This document shows, piece after piece, positions 7,282-15,216 of a stretch of 15,482 nucleotides of DNA (position 1 is the first letter of the stretch; every line of letters starts with the position of its first letter). The translations under genes and the position numbers were made by a program. The stretch covers positions 1-15,482 of the forward strand of contig CAYMRB010000239.1 of assembly GCA_964392615.1 (NCBI GenBank), written 5' to 3'. The notes below the pieces were generated by a model. It saw only the letters and a list, made by a program, of their open reading frames with translations, searched no databases and was not told where the DNA came from. Origin of the DNA: CAYMRB01 sp964392615 (lineage in GTDB: Bacteria > Planctomycetota > UBA8108).

Positions 7282-10200
7282 GAGCCATGTCGAACGCCCA
7301 GCCCTCCCTCACCCTCACCGCGTTGATTGCATTCGCCGCCGTCATTTCGGTTGCTGCAGAGGATCCCGGCGTGGCCCCACTGCCACCCGGAACGCGAGCC
7401 GTCTGGGACTTGCGCAAGGCGGAACGCGAGACGACACCGACCCGCGAACGAATCTGCATCAACGGCCTGTGGCGCTGGCAGCCGGCCGACGCCGGCAGCG
7501 ATCACTCGGGCGTGCCCGACGACGCCTGGGGCCATTTCAAGGTCCCCGGTTGCTGGCCGGGCATCACCGACTACATGCAGAAGGACAGCCAGACGGTCCA
7601 CGCACACCCGAGCTGGAAGAGCGCTCCGCTTCGCACGGTCACCGCCGCGTGGTATCAACGCCGCGTCACCGTTCCGAGCGAGTGGGTCGGTCGGCGGATC
7701 TCGCTGCGGACCGAGTATCTGAACTCCCATGCCGCCGTGTTCGTCGACGGCAAGGAGGCCGGCGCGATGCGCTTCCCGGCCGGCGAGATCGATCTGACCG
7801 AGGTGTGCCGCCCGGGCGGCACGTACGTCGTCAGCCTGCTCGTCACCGCGATGCCCCTCGCCGGCGTCCTCCTGTCGCACAGCGACAGCAACGCGGCCCG
7901 CGAGGTCAAGGGGACCGTTCGACGACGCGGACTGTGCGGCGACGTCTTCCTCGTCGGCGTTCCAGCACACGAGCGCATCGATGATGTCGACGTCGACACG
8001 TCGGTCCGCGAGTGGACGGCGACGTTCGACGCCGCGCTCGCGGGGCTCGCGGAGAACCGGCGCTACGTCCTCCGTGCGCGCGTCACCGCCGACGGCAGCA
8101 GCGTCGCGCGCTTCGAGAGCCGAGCCTTCGACCGGAGCGACCTCGAGGACGGCCGGTTCGCATTCACGGCGAGCTGGCGCCCCGATCGCCTCTGGGATCT
8201 CCACACGCCGCACCACACGTACCGGCTCAGCCTGTCGCTGGCGGTCGCCGACGGCGCGCTCCTCGACACCGCGCTTCCGACACGCTTCGGATTCCGCGAG
8301 TTCTGGATCGATGGCCGCGACTTCTACCTCAACGGCAGCCGCGTCTTCCTGTCGGCCGTGCCGCTGGACAACGCGCAGGTCGGCGCCGCACTCGCGAGCT
8401 ACGAGGGCGCTCGCGAGAGCCTGCTGCGCTTGCAGAGCTTCGGCATCAACTTCGTCTACACGCACAACTACGGCTGTGAGCCGGGATCGCACCTGAGCTT
8501 CGCGGAGACTCTCCGTGCAGCCGACGATACGGGAATGCTCGTGTCGCTATCGCAGCCGCACTTCAGCCACTACGACTGGCAGAAGCCGGAAGCGGACGAC
8601 AACAACGGCTACGCGAAACACGCCGAGTTCTACGTGCGCGTCGCGCAGAATCATCCGTCGGTCGTCGCGTACGCGATGAGCCACAACGCGACCGGCTACA
8701 GCGAGGACATGAACCCCGACATGATCGACGGCGTCCAGGATCCCCGCGATCAGTGGTCTCGCCGGAACTCGAAGCGCGCGCTGCGCGCAGCTGCGATCGT
8801 CGAGCGACTCGATCCGGAGCGCATCGTCTACCATCACTCGTCGGGCAACCTCGGCCCGATGCACACGAGCAACTTCTATCCGAACTTCGCGCCGATCCAG
8901 GAGCTCTCCGATTGGTTCGAGCACTGGGCGACGCGCGGCGTGAAGCCGCTGTTCACCTGCGAGTACGGCGGGCCGTTCAGCTGGGACTGGACGATGTACC
9001 GCGGGTGGTACCGAGGGGAGCGATCGTTCGGCAGCGCTCGGGTGCCGTGGGAGTTCTGCCTCGCCGAGTGGAACGCACAGTTCTTCGGCGGCAGCGCGTA
9101 CCGCATCAGCGAATGCGAAGAGGCGAACCTGCGCTGGGAGGCCCGTCAGCTTCGCGCCGGCAAGCTGTGGCACCGCTGGGACTATCCGTGCCGGGTCGGA
9201 TCGCGGCGATTCGACGAGCGCTATCCCGTGTTCGCGATGTACCTGACCGACAATTGGCGGGCGTTTCGGACGTGGGGCGTGTCGGCCATCTCACCGTGGG
9301 AGCACGGGCACTTCTGGAGGCTGCGCGACGGCGTCGACAACGGGCGCGTAGATCTCGAGGTCGATTGGGACGGTCTGCAGCGCCCCGGGTTCAGCGCGGA
9401 CTACGTCGACGGACGCTACGAGCGCATGGACCTCGCCTACGAGCGCTCGGACTGGATCGCGACGGCTGCTGCAGACGCGCTGCTGCGCAACAACGGCCCG
9501 ATCTGCGCCTACCTCGGTGGCGCTCCGGGGCACGTCACGAGCAAAGATCACATCTTCCGCGCGGGAGAAGGCATCGAGAAGCAGCTCATCGTCATCAACA
9601 ACTCCCGCGTGCCGGTCCGGTGCGCCGTCGACTGGTCGCTCGATCTTCCTCGGAGGATCTCCGGCCGCGAAGCTCTCGCCGTGAAGACGGGCGAGATCGC
9701 GCGACGGCCGATACGGATCGCGCTGCCGAAGACATCGGCGAGCGGCACGTACGAGCTGCGCGCCCGCTTCCGGTTCGAAGGTCGCGAGCCGGTGACGGAC
9801 TCCTTGCCGATCCACGTGCTGCCGGTGCGACGAGCACCGCGCGTCGACACGGTAGCGGTATTCGATCCGCGCGGTGAGACACGCAAGCTGCTGCGCGCGC
9901 TGGGCACTCGATTCGCCGTTGTCGAGGCCGACTCCGACCTCTCGGCACACGACATCCTCATCGTTGGCAAGTCGGCCATGACGATCGACGGTCCGGCGCC
10001 CGACATCACGAGAGTCCGCGACGGCCTGAAGGTCGTCGTGTTCGAGCAGACCGCACAGACGCTCGAGAAGCGGTTCGGGTTTCGCGTCGCCGAGTACGGA
10101 CTGCGAAAGGTCTTCGCGCGCGTGGCGGGCCATCCGCTCCTCGCCGGCCTCGACGCCGACCACCTGCGCGATTGGCGCGGCGCGGCCACGCTGCTTCCGC

Positions 10201-11198
10201 CACGCCTCGACTACGAGCTGCGGCCGCGTCATGGTCCGACGGTCGAGTGGTGCGGCATTCCGGTCAGCCGGATCTGGCGTTGCGGCAACCGGGGCAACGT
10301 CGCATCGGCTCTGATCGAGAAGCCCGATCGCGGCGACTTCCTGCCGATCGTCGACGGTGGCTACGCTCTGCAGTACGCGCCGCTCCTCGAGTATCGCGAA
10401 GGCGCGGGCATGGTGCTGTTCTGCCAGCTCGACGTCACGGGTCGCACGGCGGCCGAGCCGGCGGCTCGAACGCTGGCGTGCAACATTCTCGACTACGTGT
10501 CGACGTGGAAACCGACGCCGCGTCGGCGCGCGGTGTACGCCGGCGACCCGGCCGGCCTTCGCCACCTCGACTCGACCGGCGTGCCCGTCCACGCGTACCG
10601 AGACGGCGCGCTGTCGCAGGATCGAGTCCTCGTCCTCGGCCCCGGAGGCGGCGAGCTGTCGCATCGATCGACGGCGATCGCCGATTGGCTCGCCGCCGAC
10701 GGGTGTGTGCTCGCGATCGGGCTCGACGAGAACGACGCGAACGCGATCCTGCCGTTTCGAGTCCGCACGAAACGCGCGGAGCACATCGCTGCCGCGTTCG
10801 ATCCCTTCGCGCCAGACTCGCCGCTGGCCGGAGTGGCTCCGTCCGACGTCCACAACCGGGACCCGAGAGAGATCCCGTTGGTCGCAGGCGGCGCCGAGCG
10901 CGTGGCGAATGGCGTCCTCGCGCACGTGCGAAACCCGCACGTCGTCTTCTGCCAACTCGCGCCATGGCAGTTCGCGGACGGGCCACGACAGCTGCGGCAT
11001 CTCCGCAAAACGCATCGTCGCGCGTCGTTCCTCGTCGCTCGACTCCTCGCGAACGCGGGCGTCGCGAGCCCGACGCCGATCCTCGCGCGCTTCAAGACGC
11101 CGGTCGACGCCGCGCGACAGGAGAAGCGCTGGCTCGACGGCCTCTACCTGCACGCTCCGCAGGAGTGGGACGATCCGTACCGGTTCTTCAGGTGGTGA
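7278..11198 (+). CDS. Large secreted glycoside hydrolase family 2-like protein with two C-terminal amidotransferase-like domains
   Basis: 1306 residues from ATG 7278, which overlaps the previous stop; ATG 7287 is an alternative. Residues 1-27 form a signal peptide (LTALIAFAAVISVAA-E). Residues about 45-220 match the GH2 sugar-binding jelly roll (GLWRWQPAD, KVPGCWPG, WYQRRVTVP, VKGTVRRRGLCGDVFLVGV). A beta-sandwich follows to about 335 (FGFREFWIDGRDFYLNGSRV), and then the TIM barrel. E562 in LFTCEYGGPF sits at the nucleophile position. At the usual acid/base site (family pattern GNE) the protein reads MSHNATGYSED, so A471 replaces Glu; E476 is nearby. From about 858 to 1080 and again from about 1085 to 1270 there are two related glutamine-amidotransferase-like domains (HPLLAGL / SPLAGV; VLFCQLDVTG / VVFCQLAPWQ). 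It would act in the periplasm or outside the cell on beta-glycosides, or only bind them if the acid/base change abolishes catalysis. Membership of GH2 is clear; the substrate and activity are not. Confidence 0.87.
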   Translation: MRAMSNAQPSLTLTALIAFAAVISVAAEDPGVAPLPPGTRAVWDLRKAERETTPTRERICINGLWRWQPADAGSDHSGVPDDAWGHFKVPGCWPGITDYMQKDSQTVHAHPSWKSAPLRTVTAAWYQRRVTVPSEWVGRRISLRTEYLNSHAAVFVDGKEAGAMRFPAGEIDLTEVCRPGGTYVVSLLVTAMPLAGVLLSHSDSNAAREVKGTVRRRGLCGDVFLVGVPAHERIDDVDVDTSVREWTATFDAALAGLAENRRYVLRARVTADGSSVARFESRAFDRSDLEDGRFAFTASWRPDRLWDLHTPHHTYRLSLSLAVADGALLDTALPTRFGFREFWIDGRDFYLNGSRVFLSAVPLDNAQVGAALASYEGARESLLRLQSFGINFVYTHNYGCEPGSHLSFAETLRAADDTGMLVSLSQPHFSHYDWQKPEADDNNGYAKHAEFYVRVAQNHPSVVAYAMSHNATGYSEDMNPDMIDGVQDPRDQWSRRNSKRALRAAAIVERLDPERIVYHHSSGNLGPMHTSNFYPNFAPIQELSDWFEHWATRGVKPLFTCEYGGPFSWDWTMYRGWYRGERSFGSARVPWEFCLAEWNAQFFGGSAYRISECEEANLRWEARQLRAGKLWHRWDYPCRVGSRRFDERYPVFAMYLTDNWRAFRTWGVSAISPWEHGHFWRLRDGVDNGRVDLEVDWDGLQRPGFSADYVDGRYERMDLAYERSDWIATAAADALLRNNGPICAYLGGAPGHVTSKDHIFRAGEGIEKQLIVINNSRVPVRCAVDWSLDLPRRISGREALAVKTGEIARRPIRIALPKTSASGTYELRARFRFEGREPVTDSLPIHVLPVRRAPRVDTVAVFDPRGETRKLLRALGTRFAVVEADSDLSAHDILIVGKSAMTIDGPAPDITRVRDGLKVVVFEQTAQTLEKRFGFRVAEYGLRKVFARVAGHPLLAGLDADHLRDWRGAATLLPPRLDYELRPRHGPTVEWCGIPVSRIWRCGNRGNVASALIEKPDRGDFLPIVDGGYALQYAPLLEYREGAGMVLFCQLDVTGRTAAEPAARTLACNILDYVSTWKPTPRRRAVYAGDPAGLRHLDSTGVPVHAYRDGALSQDRVLVLGPGGGELSHRSTAIADWLAADGCVLAIGLDENDANAILPFRVRTKRAEHIAAAFDPFAPDSPLAGVAPSDVHNRDPREIPLVAGGAERVANGVLAHVRNPHVVFCQLAPWQFADGPRQLRHLRKTHRRASFLVARLLANAGVASPTPILARFKTPVDAARQEKRWLDGLYLHAPQEWDDPYRFFRW

Positions 11199-11210
11199 TC
11201 TCCGAAGCGA

Positions 11211-12563
11211 TCAGGGCGTACACACCGGCGGACACCCGGCGATCGTCATGCAGGACGTCCCGAGAACGGGCGGTGGATCGCCGAGGAACAGATAGCCGAT
11301 GAGGTAGACCGGATCCGCCAGGTCGATGGAACCGTCGCCGTTGACGCTGTAGACGGCGAGATTGCCCGGGTCGGCCGGCGTTCCATCGCCACACGGCAAG
11401 ACTGCCGGCGTCCCGAGGAACAGATAGTTCAGGAGGCAGATCGCGTCGCCGAGGTCGATGCCGCCGTCCTGATTGCAGTCGCCGGGCCGCTGTCCGCCGC
11501 CGGCGGACGTCAGCTCGACGTTGAACGCACACGTCGCCTCGTTGCCGCTCGAGTCGGTCGCGGTGCACGTCACCGTCGTCGTGCCGACGGGGAAGATGCT
11601 GCCGGACGCCGGCACGCAGACGATCGTCGGCGACGGATCGCAATCGTCCGTTGCCGTCACCGAGAAGCTGACGACCTCGCCGCCTGCGATCGTGGACGGC
11701 ATCGAGATGTCGGCCGGACACGTGATTGTCGGGAATCCGCTGTCGGTCACCGTGATCGTCGCGTCGCACGTATCGCTCATGCCGAACGGATCCTCGACGG
11801 TGATAGTGACGTCGGTCGCCCCCGCCGAATACGGCCCCGACGGATCGACCGTGAACACGAGCGGATGACCGTCTGGGTCGATCGTGCCGTCGTCAAAGTC
11901 CGTGGCGACGGCGGTCGCATCGCATCCGGTCACGGCAGGCACGGTGATGTCCTGGCAGCTCGCGACGGGAGGCTCGTTGAGCGTCAGAGTCCACAGCTCG
12001 TTACCGTAGGCCGGCACGTACGCACGGAAGTAGAGATTGCCCTGCCACGCATGCGCGGCGCCCGCGACCGCATGGCCCGGACCTGCGTTCATGTCCGCAA
12101 CCTGCACGGTCCCCGCGGCGGTTCCATCGGTCACCCACAGCTCGCGCCCCGTCACACCGTCGTCCGCACCGAAGTAGAGACGGTCGCCGATCACAGCGAG
12201 CGGCGAGACGTTCGCGTTCGCGGGGCCCGGCATGATGTCCAGCACGATCTGCGTGCCGGCGGCCGTGCCATCGGACGTCCACAGCTCGTAGCCCGCTGCG
12301 GCCGTCTGCGCGAGGAATACGAGCGTGCCGTCGAGATCGCGCAATGCCGAGGGATAGGAGCTGAGACCCGGAGTCGTCTCGATGTCGGCGACGAGGTAGG
12401 TGCCGGCGGCCGTGCCATCGGTGGCCCACAGCTCCGCGCCGATTCCCGAGCCGTCGTCGGCGCGAAAGAACAGAAGACCGTCGAACACGAGCAGGTCGCG
12501 CGGCTGAGACGATCCCCCCACCCACAGATCGATGACCTCGACGGTCCCCCCCCGCGGTGCCAT
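11211..12563 (-). CDS. ELWxxDGT-repeat protein, C-terminal part with HYR and dockerin-like modules (downstream of frameshift)
   Basis: 450 residues, in a different frame from the rest of the gene upstream. It begins inside a repeat unit (GGTVEVIDLW) that completes the broken unit upstream, so it is the 3' part of one gene rather than an independent one. It holds four more ELWxxDGT-type units (residues 44-51, 93-100, 141-148, 189-194; the last is degenerate). Next come a HYR-like segment (198-273) and a good HYR domain (278-350: PTITCPADISMP, VTCTATDSSGNEATCAF). Two dockerin-type Ca-binding repeats close it (GDCNQDGGIDLGDAICLLNY at 361-380 and VNGDGSIDLADPVYLIGY at 407-424). HYR domains usually mediate adhesion on the cell surface. 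The dockerin-like pair is of the type planctomycetes put at the C-terminus of exported proteins, possibly as an anchoring or sorting signal. The gene converges with the GH2-like gene, with only 12 bp between stops. Confidence 0.8.
   Translation of the reverse strand: MAPRGGTVEVIDLWVGGSSQPRDLLVFDGLLFFRADDGSGIGAELWATDGTAAGTYLVADIETTPGLSSYPSALRDLDGTLVFLAQTAAAGYELWTSDGTAAGTQIVLDIMPGPANANVSPLAVIGDRLYFGADDGVTGRELWVTDGTAAGTVQVADMNAGPGHAVAGAAHAWQGNLYFRAYVPAYGNELWTLTLNEPPVASCQDITVPAVTGCDATAVATDFDDGTIDPDGHPLVFTVDPSGPYSAGATDVTITVEDPFGMSDTCDATITVTDSGFPTITCPADISMPSTIAGGEVVSFSVTATDDCDPSPTIVCVPASGSIFPVGTTTVTCTATDSSGNEATCAFNVELTSAGGGQRPGDCNQDGGIDLGDAICLLNYLFLGTPAVLPCGDGTPADPGNLAVYSVNGDGSIDLADPVYLIGYLFLGDPPPVLGTSCMTIAGCPPVCTP
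11275..11483 (-). other. Dockerin-like EF-hand repeat pair
   Basis: Two DxNxDGxxDxxD calcium-binding loops, each followed by a LLNYLFLG / LIGYLFLG helix, lie about 45 residues apart. They form the C-terminal module of the repeat protein. Similar pairs are common at the end of exported planctomycete proteins. Confidence 0.75.
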
Positions 12564-14530
12564 CGGACTTCCACAGCTCGCGTCCGTTGGGGCCGAAGGC
12601 CTGGAAGAACAGCTCGCCGGCGTACTCGGTGAAGTGGTTCACGGCGGAGCCGCCCGGCCCCGGAATGATGTCGAGCACCATCGACGCGCTCGATCCATCG
12701 TACTTCCAGAGCTCGTGGTTGAAACCGCCGTCGGTCGCCCGGAAGAACAGCTCGCCGCCGACGACGATCAGGCCGACCGGATCCGAGTCGTCCGGCCCCG
12801 GTGCGATGTCCGCGACGAGCTCCGTCCCCGCTGCGGTGCCGTCCGTCCGCCACAGCTCGCAGCCGACGACGCCGTCGGTCGCCGAGAAGTAAAGCGCGCC
12901 ATCGTACGATACGAGGAACTGCGGGTCCGCGTCGCCGGTCGGGTTGATGTCGGCGACGAGGAACGTGCCGGCCAGCGTGCCATCGGTGCGCCAGAGCTCG
13001 CGACCGTTCGTGCCGTCATTCGCGACGAAGTAGATCAGCCCGTCGTGCAGGGTCAGCTGGTTCGGCGAGCTGTGCTGGAAGCCCGGGGCGATATCGGCGA
13101 ACAGCTCCGTGCCGCCGGGAGTGCCGTCCGTTCGCCAGAGCTCGAATCCGGTCGTGCCGCCGTCACGCGCGGCGAAGTACACCAGGCTACCGTAGCCCTG
13201 CATGCCGCCCGGCTGCGCTCCCTCCGTCTGGTCGGAGAAGACATCGGCGACGAGCGACGTGCCCGCGACCGTTCCGGTCGTGACGTGCGGCTCCTGTCCT
13301 GTCGCCCCGTCATTGGCTTGGAAGTAGATGCTGCTCCCGACCACGGCCAGGTGGCGCGGATTGCATCCCGCACTGCCCGGCCAGATGTCGCCGAACTGCA
13401 TCGTGCCGGTAGTGGTGCCGTCCGAGATCCACAGATCGCGAGGGTTGCCGAAGAAGCCCGGACCGTGAGCGAACAGGATCGAGCTGCCGTTCGGAACGAG
13501 ATCCTGGTAGTACGACTCCTCCGGTCCCGGCGTCCCGTCGAAGACCATCTGCGTACCCGCCGCGGTGCCGTCGGAGATCCACAGCTCGCGCCCCGCCGCC
13601 GCCGTGATCGCCGTGAAGAAGAGCATGCCACCCGCCGCCGTCAGGTCCCGCGGAATCGAGTGATCGGGCCCCGGATTGATGTCGGCCACCAGCACGGTGC
13701 CGGACGCGGAGCCGTCGGTCTTCCACAGCTCGACCCCGTCGGCCGAGTCCGCGACGAAGAACAGCTCGCTGCCGACGACGGTGAAGCTGTGCGCGCTTGA
13801 CCCGTCCGGCCCGGGAAAGACGTCCTTGACCATCACGGTCCCCGTCACCGTGCCGTTCGTCTTCCATATCTCGTAACCGGTTCCGTCACCCGTGCCGCGG
13901 AAGTAGAGCTCACCGGCAAACTCGGTCATGTGGTTCGGGTACAGCCCGTTCGCGCCGGGAAAGAAGTCGTCCATCATCACGGTGCCGACCATCGTGCCGT
14001 CCGACGTCCACAGCTCGCTCCCCAGCCCGGGGGAGTACGCGCGGAAGTACAGCGCACCGTCGTACTCGGTCAGCTCCTGGATGGTCGGAGATCCGGTGCC
14101 GGGGATGATGTCCCTGACCAGCACCGTGCCGACCTCGGTGCCGTCAGTCTTGAAGAGCTCGCGCCCGGTCGTTCCGTCGTTGGCGACAAAGAGGAGCTCG
14201 CCGGCCACCTCGGTCAGCTCGCTCGGCGAACCGCTGGCGAGGCCCGCTTGAATGTCGGCGACCATCACCGTGCCGGCTGTCGTGCCGTCCGACGTCCACA
14301 GCTCGCGCCCGCCGATGTCGTTCTGCGCGACGAAGAAGAGCTGACCGAGCGCCGCGGTCAGCTCGTCCGGGTTCGACCCGGCCGTTCCCGGCTGGATATC
14401 TTTCAAGAGCTCCGTGCCGCCGGGCGTGCCATCCGTCTTCCAGATCTCCTCCCCGTACTGCGCATTGCGCGCGACGAAGAACACCGTGCCGCCGACGCCG
14501 ACGAAGTGCTCGGGCTCGGACGACCGCGTC
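11978..14530 (-). repeat. Array of about 18 ELWxxDGT protein repeats
   Basis: Coding tandem repeats with a period of about 140 bp. On the plus strand each unit shows a variant of 'gtgccgtcc...ccacagctcg', the reverse complement of the (R)ELWxxDGT core. Units differ at the DNA level, so this is an old protein repeat and not a recent DNA amplification. Counted by motif: 14 units before the frameshift and 4 after, including two degenerate ones. Confidence 0.85.
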
Positions 14531-14685
14531 ATCGCGTTGACGTCGCTGAGCAAGACCGGGACCTGCGCGCGGACGCCACCGCCACAGACGAGGAGGGCTG
14601 CGATCCACAGCAGTGTGCGAGATCGACGCAGTCCGTGCAGCGAGGCCACTCCGCACATCCGCCCCGGATGGCCAATCGACATCAT
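12001..14685 (-). CDS. ELWxxDGT-repeat secreted protein, N-terminal part (frameshifted at 12546-12553)
   Basis: The authentic part runs from the start to the C8 run at 12546-12553. Beyond that the frame is shadow: the translation abruptly turns Arg-rich down to the stop at 12001. The start is uncertain: ATG 14685 has GGGGG 9 nt upstream, while ATG 14682 and ATG 14658 are alternatives, the last giving the most typical signal peptide (RTLLWIAALLVCGGGVRA-Q). About 14 units of roughly 47 residues follow, each with an FFVAxD-like strand and an ELWxxDGTxxGT motif, for example RELWISDGTAAGT. Most are well kept, but the ninth is degenerate (EPHVTTGT). The units probably fold as a beta-propeller or solenoid on the cell surface; their function is unknown. 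Correcting one base in the C8 run would join this frame to the 11211-12563 frame and give a single protein of about 1158 residues. Confidence 0.8.
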   Translation of the reverse strand: MMSIGHPGRMCGVASLHGLRRSRTLLWIAALLVCGGGVRAQVPVLLSDVNAMTRSSEPEHFVGVGGTVFFVARNAQYGEEIWKTDGTPGGTELLKDIQPGTAGSNPDELTAALGQLFFVAQNDIGGRELWTSDGTTAGTVMVADIQAGLASGSPSELTEVAGELLFVANDGTTGRELFKTDGTEVGTVLVRDIIPGTGSPTIQELTEYDGALYFRAYSPGLGSELWTSDGTMVGTVMMDDFFPGANGLYPNHMTEFAGELYFRGTGDGTGYEIWKTNGTVTGTVMVKDVFPGPDGSSAHSFTVVGSELFFVADSADGVELWKTDGSASGTVLVADINPGPDHSIPRDLTAAGGMLFFTAITAAAGRELWISDGTAAGTQMVFDGTPGPEESYYQDLVPNGSSILFAHGPGFFGNPRDLWISDGTTTGTMQFGDIWPGSAGCNPRHLAVVGSSIYFQANDGATGQEPHVTTGTVAGTSLVADVFSDQTEGAQPGGMQGYGSLVYFAARDGGTTGFELWRTDGTPGGTELFADIAPGFQHSSPNQLTLHDGLIYFVANDGTNGRELWRTDGTLAGTFLVADINPTGDADPQFLVSYDGALYFSATDGVVGCELWRTDGTAAGTELVADIAPGPDDSDPVGLIVVGGELFFRATDGGFNHELWKYDGSSASMVLDIIPGPGGSAVNHFTEYAGELFFQAFGPNGRELWKSDGTAGGDRRGHRSVGGGIVSAARPARVRRSSVLSRRRRLGNRRGAVGHRWHGRRHLPRRRHRDDSGSQLLSLGIARSRRHARIPRADGRSGLRAVDVRWHGRRHADRAGHHAGPRERERLAARCDRRPSLLRCGRRCDGARAVGDRWNRRGDRAGCGHERRSGPCGRGRRACVAGQSLLPCVRAGLR
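12546..12553 (-). other. C8 (G8 on the coding strand) homopolymer frameshift site
   Basis: Eight consecutive C separate the two open frames of the repeat protein. With seven, the coding strand would read ...DGTAGGTVEVIDLW, an ordinary repeat unit, straight into the downstream frame. With eight it reads DGTAGGDRRGH and leaves the repeat pattern. It may be a sequencing or assembly indel, a true mutation, or a contingency tract. Confidence 0.85.
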
Positions 14686-14990
14686 GATCGCGAACCCCCA
14701 AGTCATCGCATACCGGCAACGCCGGCCATGGTGTCTCCGATGACTCCGCAGCGGTCGTCGCCCACCCTTTCGATCGGGGAACAGCGGAACAGCACTCCGA
14801 CTGAACGCCTCCACGATCTCCGCCACGAACGCGAATGTCAACGGATTCGAGCCACCGGCAGCCACCCAGCGCCCCGATCTGCCCCAGACCTCGCCCCGAC
14901 CGGAAGTCGACTCCGACTCGATCGATCGGCAAGCGATCGATCAAGCGACGGCGCCGTGGCGTGCCGCGACGGCGACACGCGATGCCGTCG
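14686..14990. other. Intergenic region upstream of the repeat protein, no gene seen
   Basis: 305 bp. The repeat-protein frame stays open up to 14865, but its translation there is rich in Arg and lacks family features, so it is taken as leader or promoter DNA. The only structure noticed is the hairpin at 14920-14942. No convincing promoter boxes were found. Confidence 0.4.
14920..14942. terminator. Perfect 9-bp inverted repeat, possible hairpin
   Basis: GATCGATCG and CGATCGATC flank the 5-nt spacer gcaag. The hairpin lies about 50 bp past the stop of the small membrane protein gene on the minus strand, where a terminator would be expected. There is no T-run after it on that strand, so a classical intrinsic terminator is doubtful. 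It could also be an operator for the downstream repeat-protein gene. Confidence 0.3.
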
Positions 14991-15203
14991 TCACTTGGCC
15001 CCCGAGATCGCGAGAATACACAGGAACAACCCGGCGAGGCCTACCGGGACGCCGACCGGCATCAAGACCACCGACATGCCGAGCCCGACCCCTGCCACGA
15101 CCAACACCAGGCCCGCAATGAAGGCGAACACGCGACAGACGAATCGCTCGGCCGAGTGGACGATCACGTGATCGTCGCGAGTCACGTTGCTCTTTGCCGC
15201 CAT
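14991..15203 (-). CDS. Small two-helix membrane protein of unknown function
   Basis: 70 residues, starting at ATG 15203 because GGGAGG lies 7 nt upstream. The frame continues upstream to 15422, but that part has no ribosome binding site and no coding character. The N-terminus is polar (MAAKSNVTRDDHVIVHSAER). Two hydrophobic helices follow, at about 21-43 (FVCRVFAFIAGLVLVVAGVG) and 45-66 (VVLMPVGVPVGLAGLFLCIL), and it ends SGAK. The glycine- and proline-bearing helices suggest a small integral inner-membrane protein. I do not recognise a family. It reads in the same direction as the repeat protein, about 300 bp upstream of it, and so is probably a separate unit. Confidence 0.65.
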   Translation of the reverse strand: MAAKSNVTRDDHVIVHSAERFVCRVFAFIAGLVLVVAGVGLGMSVVLMPVGVPVGLAGLFLCILAISGAK

Positions 15204-15210
15204 TTTTCCG

Positions 15211-15216
15211 CCTCCC
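15211..15216 (-). promoter_or_regulatory. Ribosome binding site of the small membrane protein
   Basis: GGGAGG on the minus strand, 7 nt before ATG 15203, is among the clearest Shine-Dalgarno motifs in the window and decides the start. Confidence 0.7.

Noticed and set aside
9291..11153. 620-codon - strand open frame opposite the GH2-like gene
   Set aside because: It is a codon-phase shadow of the GH2-like gene, with no signal peptide, motif or family resemblance.
11978..14530. Regularly spaced repeats suggestive of a CRISPR array or satellite DNA
   Set aside because: The period of about 140 bp, the divergent units and the uninterrupted coding frame show a protein repeat. No short identical repeats with unique spacers are present.
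12532..15171. Two + strand frames of over 400 codons (12532-13800 and 13930-15171) opposite the repeat protein
   Set aside because: They look repetitive only because they read the ELWxxDGT array backwards (recurrent RPQLAP-like peptides). The minus-strand frame has a signal peptide and known repeat motifs.
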